Made by a program: the position numbers and the translations under genes. From DATIUV01 sp049322755 (GTDB taxonomy: Bacteria; Pseudomonadota; Gammaproteobacteria; Burkholderiales; UBA6910): 64,000 bases of DNA. Under the pieces are notes generated by a model. The model did not search any database. It saw only the letters and a program-made list of their open reading frames with translations, and was not told the origin of the DNA. The DNA is taken from NCBI GenBank assembly GCA_049322755.1, contig JBMOQX010000005.1, positions 104,171 through 168,170 on the forward strand, in the 5' to 3' direction. Shown here piece after piece: positions 57,230-64,000 of the stretch; position 1 is the first letter of the stretch; every line of letters starts with the position of its first letter.

Positions 57230-57595
57230 ATGAGAATCGACGACCTGTTTACCGACAAGACTGAAGTAGTCTCCGTGCGCGCCGGCAAGGCGCTTTTTCG
57301 CCAGGGCGAGCCGGGGGATGTCATGTACGTGCTGATCACCGGCACCGCCGACATCCTGGTGGGGGACAAGGTGATCGAGAGCGCCGGCCCGGGGGAGTTT
57401 CTGGGCGAGATGGCGCTGATCGACGAGGGGCCGCGCACCGCCACGGTGATGGCGGCGAGCGACTGCCGGCTGGTGCCGATCGACGTGGAGCGGTTCCACG
57501 TGCTGGTGCGCGAGACGCCGCTCTTCGCCACCGAGGTGATGAAGACGATGGCGCGGCGGCTGCGCAAGATCGATCGGAAGGTGGAGAAGGGGTAA
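57230..57595 (+). CDS. Stand-alone cyclic nucleotide-binding domain protein
   Basis: A 121-residue Crp-like sensory domain without a DNA-binding part. MRIDDLFTDKTEVVSVRAGK, LFRQGEPGDVMYVLITGTAD and the phosphate-binding cassette PGEFLGEMALIDEGPRTATV are present, then a long C-terminal helix (VMKTMARRLRKIDRKVEKG). The cassette has the usual Gly-Glu and Arg. It could bind cAMP, c-di-GMP or another ligand and act through a partner protein. Confidence 0.88.
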   Translation: MRIDDLFTDKTEVVSVRAGKALFRQGEPGDVMYVLITGTADILVGDKVIESAGPGEFLGEMALIDEGPRTATVMAASDCRLVPIDVERFHVLVRETPLFATEVMKTMARRLRKIDRKVEKG

Positions 57596-57639
57596 GGGTT
57601 CACCCTTCCCCGGACCCAAGAGCTACACCCTCCCCCTGC

Positions 57640-57663
57640 CCCCTCCCCTCGAGGGAGGGGGAG
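57640..57663. repeat. Palindromic CCCCTCCCCTC element, intergenic copy
   Basis: CCCCTCCC and GGGAGGGG surround CTCGA. It follows the cyclic-nucleotide-binding gene and belongs to the family found in lpdA and the hsd genes. Confidence 0.7.
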
Positions 57664-57721
57664 CAGCGCCGACGAGACGACAGCTGCGCCCTCCTTCTCG
57701 CGCGAACGCGCTCGATCGGTT

Positions 57722-58465
57722 CTAGTGTCCCGATATCCCCAGCCGCTTGGATGCCGTGGCGACGGCGGATTCGGCCATCGCCCGGCCGATGCCGTTGTTC
57801 ACCAGCCGCTCGATCGCATCGGCGGGGCCCATCCGCTGGAGCAGCTGCTCGGCTTCGACTTCGGTCGCCGGGAGACCCGTCATCTTGTGCTGCAGGGAGC
57901 TGCGCAACTCGACGCCTGCCCGGAGCCCGCCCGCTGCCAGCTCGGCGAGGCGCTCCTCGATCCGCCTCAGCCTCACGGTGACCTCGTCGGTCTCGATCCG
58001 CGCCGGCCGGATGTGCATGAAGGCGGTGGGAATCGCCGTCTCCGGATTCCTCAGCGTTTCCTGGATCGAGCGCGTGATCTGCGCCTGCAGGTCCGCGCCC
58101 CACGACGGCACGTCCTTGTCGTAGATCAGCATGCGCTCCTGGCCCACGTCGAAGAACAGCTTCAGCCCCTTGGGAGCGACCAGCACCGTCGGCTTGCCCA
58201 GCGCGTGCGCGAGCCCGAGCTCGTAATGGACGTTGCGATTGCTCTCGGTGATGTCTGCCAGGACGATCGAGGAGTCGACCAGCATCGCGACGATGTCGTA
58301 GAGGATGGAGCCGGCGCTGAACGCGTCATCGGCCCGAACGGGGAGCAGGTCCGCGTTCGCGATCGCCGGGCGGTAGATGCGCTCGTAGTAGGTGTCGAAG
58401 ATGCCGCCGAAGGGCATCACCATGAAGCACGAGGGCTTCTTGCCGGGGCGAGGCTGTGCGCTCAT
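57722..58465 (-). CDS. Nucleoside 2-deoxyribosyltransferase/TIR-like fold protein
   Basis: A 247-residue protein. SCFMVMPFGGIFDTYYERIY is followed by FSAGSILYDIVAMLVDSSIV, LADITESNRNVHYELGLAHA and LGKPTVLVAP. This is a nucleoside-deoxyribosyltransferase-like (TIR/SLOG-related) domain, with the conserved Glu in YELGLAHA as the expected catalytic residue. The C-terminal third is helical (RIEERLAELAAGGLRAGVEL). In defence systems such domains can degrade nucleotides such as NAD+, but no partner gene is next to it. The TAG stop lies within the 11-mer CTAGTGTCCCG shared with the IS630 end. Confidence 0.75.
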   Translation of the reverse strand: MSAQPRPGKKPSCFMVMPFGGIFDTYYERIYRPAIANADLLPVRADDAFSAGSILYDIVAMLVDSSIVLADITESNRNVHYELGLAHALGKPTVLVAPKGLKLFFDVGQERMLIYDKDVPSWGADLQAQITRSIQETLRNPETAIPTAFMHIRPARIETDEVTVRLRRIEERLAELAAGGLRAGVELRSSLQHKMTGLPATEVEAEQLLQRMGPADAIERLVNNGIGRAMAESAVATASKRLGISGH

Positions 58466-58549
58466 GTCGGACTCTTCCGGTCGGGACGATGGCGGCTCGG
58501 GCCGGCGCCGACCGGGCGTCCGGCCCCGCCAGCCGCCGCTCGCGCATTT

Positions 58550-59083
58550 CTATCGCTGCCGGCAGAGGTCCTGCTTGGGGTGCTGGCGGCAGAAGGCGGC
58601 GATCTCCTTGCCCACGGAAAAGCGCACCGGCTGCTCCGCGCCCGGCAGCCGGACCTGCAGCTCGTCGATCGGGCGCGGCAGCGGCAGTGCCGCCTGCAGC
58701 GTGCGCCGATCGAGGATGACGATGCCGCGGTTCTCCTCGACGTTGAGGCGCTGGTCGGGAACCTGAACCTGGGTCACCGTCTGCCCTCCGCTCAGGCCGG
58801 CGAGGTTGACGAGTTCGCCCACCTGCCGCCGCTCGATGCCCTTCGGAATCATCATGACCCGCGCGTCGGCCAGCTCGACCCGCGCGCCGTCGATCTTCAG
58901 CGTCACGACGAGGCCGGTAACCTGGCCGGCCGTCACCAACTCGTTATCGGCGCGTGGATCCACCGGCTTCGGCGCCGAGGTCTCGGCGGTGAGCCGGCCC
59001 GGCTCCATGGAGGCGCAGGCCGCCACCGCGAGCGCAGCGATCGAGAGGAGCGTGCGCGTGAGATTTCGTTTGTGGCGGTGCAT
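58550..59083 (-). CDS. Exported lipoprotein of unknown function
   Basis: A 177-residue lipoprotein with signal TLLSIAALAVAACASMEPG (lipobox AACAS). The mature part contains VTGLVVTLKIDGARVELADA, VTQVQVPDQRLNVEENRGIV and RTLQAALPLPRPIDELQVRL. Two Cys near the end (FCRQHPKQDLC) may form a disulfide. It starts 10 bases after the preceding metallopeptidase gene, so the two are probably cotranscribed. Confidence 0.75.
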   Translation of the reverse strand: MHRHKRNLTRTLLSIAALAVAACASMEPGRLTAETSAPKPVDPRADNELVTAGQVTGLVVTLKIDGARVELADARVMMIPKGIERRQVGELVNLAGLSGGQTVTQVQVPDQRLNVEENRGIVILDRRTLQAALPLPRPIDELQVRLPGAEQPVRFSVGKEIAAFCRQHPKQDLCRQR

Positions 59084-59093
59084 GGCGCTCTCC

Positions 59094-60215
59094 TCAATAG
59101 CAGCTGCCGTTGCCGCAGTTTACGAAGCGCTGGGTGACGCAATAGCCGCTGTCGTCGCGCCAGTTGCTGTTGTCGGTGCGGTCTTCCATGGTCTCCAGAC
59201 CGCCGTCGTCGTTGCGCCATGCGCCGGTGGTGCCGATCTGCACGCAGTTGGCCGCGCTGGCGCCGTGGCCCGGCGCCGCAGCCTGGCACGCGGCCTGGCT
59301 GGAAAAGACGTTGGCGCAGCCCCCGGAAGTGCCGTAGCCGCCGTCGCAACAGTACTCGTCTCCCTGACCGTGCAGGAAGTGGCCGCTTTCGTGCACGAAG
59401 ATCCAGTCCGGGTCGCCGGCCTTGGCGTAGACGCTGCCGGCACCACCTAGGGCGATGGCAGCGCAGTCGCGGAAGTCGCTCTTGTGCACGATTGCCTCGC
59501 CGTCCGTGACCGCGGCCAGCGGCGTGACCAGGGCGTTGAAGCTGCGCGAGCAGCCTTGGGCGTCGGCGCCGAAGGGAGCGGCCCACAGGTTCACGCTGGG
59601 CCGGAACAGCGTATAGGTCGAGGCGAACGGCTGGCCGGGGTTGAAGAATGCGCCGAGCGCGATCCCCTCCATGTCGTCGGTGAACTCGGTGTACAAGCCG
59701 CTGTAGTCGGCGTCCGGGAAGAAGCCGACGTCGATCTTGCCGGCCATGGCCTGCCCGCGGTGCCACCACACCGGGCGCAGGATGCCCGCGGTGGGCGGGA
59801 AGCCGCCGGCGTAGGTGATCTCCTCGGTGCGGCGCGTGCTGCCGGTCACCGGCTCGGCCTCGGCCTGATACGTGACGATGGCCTGGTTGCCCAACGGCTG
59901 CGCGTAGGTGCAGGTGGCGTTGCCGGGCGCGCCGCTGTAGGTGCAGGTATGCACGATGGTGGAGGCGTTTCGCCGGCAGGGCACGACCTGGGCCGGCCCG
60001 CCCAACTCGGTGCAGTCGGTCATCTCGCCGGTGGTCACCGTGATTCGGATGCGCTGGATCCCGGCCGAGCTGTTGGAAGCCGTGGCGGTAATGGTCGAGG
60101 TGTGGGCGGACGCGCGATACAGCGGATCGTGAATCGCCGATACGCTCGTCGCGCAGCCCGCGACCGTCGCGGACAACACCGCCGCGAGGCACGAATAAGC
60201 CAATGTCCGGTGCAT
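59094..60215 (-). CDS. Exported zinc metallopeptidase (M64-like) lipoprotein
   Basis: A 373-residue lipoprotein: MHRTLAYSCLAAVLSATVAG then Cys21. The zinc motif is FVHESGHFLHGQGDEYC, that is HExxH followed by Glu seven residues after the second His, as in M64-type peptidases (HExGHxxxxxxDEY). Cys-rich stretches (CCDGGYGTSGGCANV) suggest disulfides. The N-terminal half is beta-rich (ASNSSAGIQRIRITVTTGEM, TYQAEAEPVTGSTRRTEEI). ATG 60215 follows GGGAGGG. Probably a surface protease with unknown targets; it shares a transcript with the next lipoprotein. Confidence 0.78.
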   Translation of the reverse strand: MHRTLAYSCLAAVLSATVAGCATSVSAIHDPLYRASAHTSTITATASNSSAGIQRIRITVTTGEMTDCTELGGPAQVVPCRRNASTIVHTCTYSGAPGNATCTYAQPLGNQAIVTYQAEAEPVTGSTRRTEEITYAGGFPPTAGILRPVWWHRGQAMAGKIDVGFFPDADYSGLYTEFTDDMEGIALGAFFNPGQPFASTYTLFRPSVNLWAAPFGADAQGCSRSFNALVTPLAAVTDGEAIVHKSDFRDCAAIALGGAGSVYAKAGDPDWIFVHESGHFLHGQGDEYCCDGGYGTSGGCANVFSSQAACQAAAPGHGASAANCVQIGTTGAWRNDDGGLETMEDRTDNSNWRDDSGYCVTQRFVNCGNGSCY

Positions 60216-60460
60216 TGGGCCCTCCCGCGTTGAGAGACGATCTCTACAGAGGTCTCCCAAGTTCCGTGCCAGTCTCGTCGACTCCACAACCGATTGATTG
60301 CGCGGCCTTAGTCGCTCAGCGAGGACGCGGATGTGGGTAACGCGTCACCCGATCTCGCGGCGCAGGTGGGTCGCGGGCGGCGCGGCGACAGTTACTACGC
60401 GCGGCCATGCCGGAGCCGTTGAAGATCCGCCGGTACAGCCGGACGGGGACACAAGTCGCG

Positions 60461-61078
60461 TCACTTTGGCGCGGCGCTGCCCCAGTAGTTGAAGGTGGCG
60501 GGGCGCCAGCCGGGGAGGTACATGGTCTCCAGCGATTCGATACGGAAGCCGCCGCCGGCGAGCAGCGCGGGCGTGTCGCGGTCAAGGCGGCAGCCGCCGG
60601 CGAAGCGCTGCCACAGCGGCGTGAGGCGCTGCTGCCAGCGGCGCACGGCGGCGTCGGGCGCGGCGCCATGCTCGCAGAAGAGCAGCCGCCCGCCGGGTTT
60701 GAGCACGCGCGCCATCTGGCGCAGCGCGGCGAGCGGGTCGGGGATGCTGCAGAGCGTGTAGGTCATGACGATGGTGTCGAACGCGGCGTCCTCGAAGGGT
60801 ATATCCTCCGCCGGCGCCAGGACGATCTCGACGGGAAACGCCATGGACGCGGCTTCATGCTCGGCGAGCGCGGCCATGTCGGTGGAAGGTTCGAGGCCGA
60901 CCACGGCGGTGACCGCCGCCGGATCGTAATAGCGCAGGTTGAGCCCGGTGCCGAGGCCCACTTCCAGCACGCGCCCGCGCGCGCGGGGCACCACCTTCTC
61001 GCGCTGGCGCATCATCGGCTCCATGCCGCACACCAGCTGGGTGAGGCGCGGGAGGATGAGGCGTTGATAGATTCCCAT
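60461..61078 (-). CDS. SAM-dependent methyltransferase
   Basis: A 205-residue class I methyltransferase. Motif I is RVLEVGLGTGLNLRYYDPAA, with VVGLEPSTDMAALAEHEA as the next strand; EDIPFEDAAFDTIVMTYTLC and LKPGGRLLFCEHG are the usual later motifs. ATG 61078 begins MGIYQRLILPRLTQLVCGME, a start typical of the UbiE/phosphatidylethanolamine-type family. The substrate is not known. Confidence 0.87.
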   Translation of the reverse strand: MGIYQRLILPRLTQLVCGMEPMMRQREKVVPRARGRVLEVGLGTGLNLRYYDPAAVTAVVGLEPSTDMAALAEHEAASMAFPVEIVLAPAEDIPFEDAAFDTIVMTYTLCSIPDPLAALRQMARVLKPGGRLLFCEHGAAPDAAVRRWQQRLTPLWQRFAGGCRLDRDTPALLAGGGFRIESLETMYLPGWRPATFNYWGSAAPK

Positions 61079-61252
61079 GGCGATCAGCTTACTCCCGGCG
61101 CCGCCCGGAGCGGTGGCCACCAGGAAGACGATGCCCGCCCGCGTCCGGTTCAGCTTCCCCTCCCCGCCGTTCAGCTTCCGTTCAGCCTCGCGGGCGCACA
61201 CTGAACATGGGTTAAAAAGGGCTCCATCGCAGGAGCGAAAGGAGCGGAGAAA

Positions 61253-61693
61253 ATGAGAACCGCAACCATCATCACCGCAGCCGTCGCGGCCCTGGCCGTG
61301 ACGCTGGGAGCGGCCCTGCCGGAACCGGCGCTGGCCGACAACGTGAAAGTCCACGGGCGCTACAAGGGGGGTCACTACTACGGCGGGCACCCGAAGAGCA
61401 GCTTCAGCATTCACCTGGGTGTGCCGTTCCCGTACTACGGGCCCTATTACCGGCCGTACTACTACCCGCCGCCCTACGCCTACCCCTACCCGTACTACTA
61501 CGGGCCGCCGGTGGTGGCGGTGCCGTCGCAGCCGCCTGTGTACATCGAGAAGGGCGGCAGCGCCGAGGCGCCGGATGAGGGCCCGTCGTACTGGTACTAC
61601 TGCCCGGATTCGCGGGCCTACTACCCCTACGTGAAGCAGTGCCCGGGCGGCTGGGAGCGGCAGGTGCCGCAGCCGCCGCCGGACGCGCGCTGA
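61253..61693 (+). CDS. Exported Tyr/Pro-rich protein
   Basis: A 146-residue protein; ATG 61253 has a strong AAGGAGCGGAG site. The signal peptide ends near PEPALA. The middle is a low-complexity Tyr/Pro run (PYYGPYYRPYYYPPPYAYPY), followed by WYYCPDSRAYYPYVKQCPGG, which resembles the C-terminal motif of small proline-rich envelope proteins. It is cotranscribed with the glycine-zipper lipoprotein 13 bases downstream. Confidence 0.8.
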   Translation: MRTATIITAAVAALAVTLGAALPEPALADNVKVHGRYKGGHYYGGHPKSSFSIHLGVPFPYYGPYYRPYYYPPPYAYPYPYYYGPPVVAVPSQPPVYIEKGGSAEAPDEGPSYWYYCPDSRAYYPYVKQCPGGWERQVPQPPPDAR

Positions 61694-61706
61694 GGAAGGG
61701 CGAGCC

Positions 61707-62270
61707 ATGAGAACCGAACGCAAGCTCTCGCGGCTGAACGGTCAGCCGCGTACAGACAAAGCGGCCGGGCGTACCGTACACAAGCTTCTGCTGCTGGCGC
61801 CGGCGCTGCTGCTGGCGGCGTGCGCCAGCATTCCCTCGGGACCGAGCGCGATGGCGCTGCCGGGATCGAAGTCCAGCTTCGAGCGCTTCCGCGCCGACGA
61901 CTTCGATTGCCAGCAGTTCGCGTCGAGCCGCGTCGGCGGCAAGACGGGGCAGGACGCCGCGGTTGACGCCGGCGTGAAGAGCACCGTCGTCGGCGCCGCG
62001 ATCGGCGCGGCGGCGGGTGCCGCCATCGACGGCGGTCACGGCGCCGCGGTGGGCGCGGGCTTGGGCGGCGCGACGGGCGCGCTGATCGGCACCGACACCG
62101 GCGGCTATTCGTCGCGCGAGCTGCAGCGGCGCTACGACGACGCCTACCTGCAGTGCATGTACGCCAAGGGCCACAAGGTGCCGGTGTACGGGGACTTCGC
62201 CACCCAGTACCAACAGCCGCGCGCCTCCCGCGGCTACTACCCGCCGCCACCGCCCCCGGGTTGGCGGTGA
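61707..62270 (+). CDS. Glycine-zipper lipoprotein
   Basis: A 187-residue lipoprotein with an extended N terminus before the signal (LLLLAPALLLAACASIPSGP, lipobox AACAS). FRADDFDCQQFASSRVGGKT precedes a glycine zipper (VVGAAIGAAAGAAIDGG, HGAAVGAGLGGATGALIGTD), then ELQRRYDDAYLQCMYAKGHK. Glycine-zipper domains insert in or associate with the outer membrane. A shorter start at an internal codon is possible. The 3' end is Pro-rich. Confidence 0.82.
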   Translation: MRTERKLSRLNGQPRTDKAAGRTVHKLLLLAPALLLAACASIPSGPSAMALPGSKSSFERFRADDFDCQQFASSRVGGKTGQDAAVDAGVKSTVVGAAIGAAAGAAIDGGHGAAVGAGLGGATGALIGTDTGGYSSRELQRRYDDAYLQCMYAKGHKVPVYGDFATQYQQPRASRGYYPPPPPPGWR

Positions 62271-62320
62271 GTCCTCCAGGCGGCGCGGGTCACCCGTGGT
62301 TCGATTTCCGGCCGGCTTGT

Positions 62321-62473
62321 ACGGCGTGCCACGCGCAGGTCTGGCTCGGCCTGCAGGCCGAGCCAGACCTCCGGCGAAACGCCCAAGCACTTGTCCAGCC
62401 GCAGCGCGGTGTCGGTCGTGATCGCCCGCTTTCCGTTGACGATGTCGCTGAACGTGACCGTCCTTCCAAATGA
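62321..62473 (-). pseudogene. Remnant of a HigA-type antitoxin
   Basis: The minus-strand frame reads SFGRTVTFSDIVNGKRAITT, then DTALRLDKCLGVSPEVWLGL and QAEPDLRVARR, the second half of the HigA helix-turn-helix antitoxin. The N-terminal helices are missing, the frame extends on both sides into unrelated sequence, and no HigB toxin is present. A relic. Confidence 0.7.
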
Positions 62474-62661
62474 AATCTCCTCCCCGCCCCGATCCGTGTA
62501 TAATGGGGCTCCAAGATTCATCGCAATTTCATCCGGTTGGCGATCGAGTCCCCTCGCGGTAGTTCTCACAGACTCCCCCGAAGTCATCCAAACCAAGATT
62601 GCATCTGCCTGAACCGGAACTGACGGCGCCAGCCGCAGCAGGCCGATCCAGGAGATATTGT

Positions 62662-64000
62662 TTGTCACAGTCGTTTGCCAATCTCGGCCTGATGGCCGAT
62701 CTCGTTAATGCCGTAGCCGACGAGGGCTACACCCAACCCACCCCCGTACAGATTCAAGCGATTCCGGTCATCCTCCAGGGCCGCGACGTACTCGCGGGCG
62801 CCCAGACCGGCACCGGCAAGACCGCCGGCTTCACGCTGCCGATGCTGCAGCGGCTGGCGCATCACGCCAACGCCTCCACCTCCCCGGCCAAGCATCCGGT
62901 GCGCGCGCTGGTGCTCACGCCCACGCGCGAGCTGGCGGCGCAGGTCGAAGAGAGCGTGCGCACTTACGGGAAGAACCTGTCGCTCAAGACCACGCTGATC
63001 TACGGCGGCGTCAACATCAATCCCCAGATCCAGGCGCTGCGCGCCGGCGTCGACATCCTGGTGGCAACGCCGGGCCGGCTGCTGGACCACGTCGAGCAGA
63101 AGACGGTGAACCTGTCGCACGTGGAGATCCTGGTGCTGGACGAGGCCGACCGCATGCTGGACATGGGCTTCATCCGCGACATCCGCAAGATCCTGGCGCT
63201 GCTGCCGAAGAAGCGGCAGAACCTGCTGTTCTCGGCGACGTTCACGGACGAGATCCGCGAACTGGCGAGCGGCATCCTGCACGACCCCGCGGAAGTCCAG
63301 GTGGCGCGCCGCAACGCCGAATCGGAACTCGTGGCGCAGCGCGTGCATCCGGTGGCGAAAGAGCGCAAGCGCGCGCTGCTGTCGCACCTGGTGGGCTCGG
63401 GCGACTGGAAGCAGGTGCTGGTGTTCACCCGCACCAAGCACGGCGCCAACCGCCTGGCGGAGCAGCTGTGCAAGGACGGCATCGAAGCCACCGCGATCCA
63501 CGGCAACAAGAGCCAGCCGGCGCGCACCAAGGCGCTGGCCGGATTCAAGGAGGGCACCGTGCGCGTGCTGGTGGCGACCGACATCGCCGCCCGCGGCCTG
63601 GACATCGAAGAGCTGCCCCACGTCGTGAACTACGAGCTGCCCAACGTCCCCGAGGATTACGTGCACCGCATCGGCCGCACCGGCCGTGCGGGCTCGACCG
63701 GCGAGGCGATCTCGCTGGTGTCGCCCGACGAGCACGCGTTCCTCGCCGACATCGAGAAGCTGATGAAACGCCGCGTCGAGCGCGAGGTGGTGCCGGGCTT
63801 CGAGCCGGGCGCACCGATTCCCGAAGCCGAGCGCACTGCAGCGCACGCGGATCGCGGCAGCGATCGTCCTGAAGGCCGCCGTGGCGGCGGCCGCGGCGGG
63901 CAACGCCGCGAGGGTGGGCGTGACGGCAGCCGCGACGGCCGCCAGCGCGATCGCAGCCGCCAGCCCGGTGCCGGTACACCCGCGCAGGCCCAGGGCGAGC
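62662..64000 (+). CDS. DEAD-box RNA helicase (RhlE-like), 3' truncated by window edge
   Basis: An ATP-dependent RNA helicase acting in ribosome assembly or RNA decay. The start is TTG 62662 after AGGAGA, giving (M)SQSFANLGLMADLVNAVAD. Motifs appear in order: Q motif (YTQPTPVQIQAIP), I (AGAQTGTGKT), Ia (PTRELAAQ), Ib (ATPGRLLDH), II (VLDEADRMLD), III (FSATF), IV (VLVFTRTKHG), V (VATDIAARGLD) and VI (HRIGRTGRAG). A Gly/Arg-rich tail has begun by the window end (RRGGGRGGQRREGGRDG). It is RhlE-like by the LDMGFIRDI segment and the basic tail. Confidence 0.93.
   Translation, partial: MSQSFANLGLMADLVNAVADEGYTQPTPVQIQAIPVILQGRDVLAGAQTGTGKTAGFTLPMLQRLAHHANASTSPAKHPVRALVLTPTRELAAQVEESVRTYGKNLSLKTTLIYGGVNINPQIQALRAGVDILVATPGRLLDHVEQKTVNLSHVEILVLDEADRMLDMGFIRDIRKILALLPKKRQNLLFSATFTDEIRELASGILHDPAEVQVARRNAESELVAQRVHPVAKERKRALLSHLVGSGDWKQVLVFTRTKHGANRLAEQLCKDGIEATAIHGNKSQPARTKALAGFKEGTVRVLVATDIAARGLDIEELPHVVNYELPNVPEDYVHRIGRTGRAGSTGEAISLVSPDEHAFLADIEKLMKRRVEREVVPGFEPGAPIPEAERTAAHADRGSDRPEGRRGGGRGGQRREGGRDGSRDGRQRDRSRQPGAGTPAQAQGE

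Noticed and set aside
62665..63903. 412-codon minus-strand frame opposite the helicase
   Set aside because: The plus strand shows all DEAD-box motifs from a TTG start; the minus frame is a shadow.

Overview
This is a GC-rich chromosomal segment from a proteobacterium, most likely a betaproteobacterium. The evidence is a ProA/dihydrolipoamide-dehydrogenase neighbourhood with a lipoyl-E3 fusion, an RhlE-type helicase, UPF0178 and NnrU proteins, and a PEP-CTERM-tagged exported hydrolase behind a sigma-54-like promoter. No rRNA, tRNA or CRISPR array was recognised. Both window edges cut genes: proA on the left and an rhlE-like helicase on the right.

Layout. 0-5.4 kb: metabolic genes (proA, lpdA, a GNAT acetyltransferase) and a frameshifted membrane protein. 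5.4-18.5 kb: sparse small exported or membrane proteins, a ROK sugar kinase, a CDGSH/Rap1a-like/YaiI operon, NnrU, two hydrolases, BON and EF-hand proteins. Between them lie decayed remnants of a glutaminase, an IclR regulator and an enolase-superfamily enzyme. 18.8-25 kb: an HDOD histidine kinase, a REC-PAS-GGDEF-EAL c-di-GMP protein and the PEP-CTERM SGNH hydrolase. 25-28.5 kb: thioredoxin-fold and membrane proteins.

28.6-53.5 kb is a defence or mobile island, almost entirely on the minus strand. It holds RusA-like and DUF932-like genes, Fic, a WYL regulator, AbiEi/AbiEii, and an uncharacterised overlapping operon (GHKL ATPase, unknown protein, unknown protein, then a truncated WYL gene). 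It continues with DUF4268 and NucS-like nucleases, the latter split by an intact IS630-family element, and a type I restriction-modification operon. That operon carries a DUF4143 ATPase, a duplicated hsdR tail, a PIN gene and a DUF1016 nuclease relic within it. An Mrr-like nuclease closes the island. Many island genes are broken: nonsense codons, an internal deletion, a frameshift, the IS insertion and truncations.

53.7-62.6 kb holds lipoproteins, toxin-antitoxin pieces (MNT with a truncated HEPN, a HicA/HicB-like pair, an orphan VapB, a HigA relic), a cyclic-nucleotide-binding protein, a nucleoside-deoxyribosyltransferase-like protein, a metallopeptidase and a methyltransferase. The window ends in the helicase.

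Two families of GC-rich palindromic repeats are scattered through the window. One sits in frame inside lpdA, hsdM and hsdR and adds a Pro/Ser/Gly/Glu-rich peptide to each product. Three genes (near 4.05, 33.47 and 55.97 kb) have recognisable ends in another frame, so small indels, possibly assembly errors, should be suspected. All functional calls come from reading motifs by eye; no database search was run.
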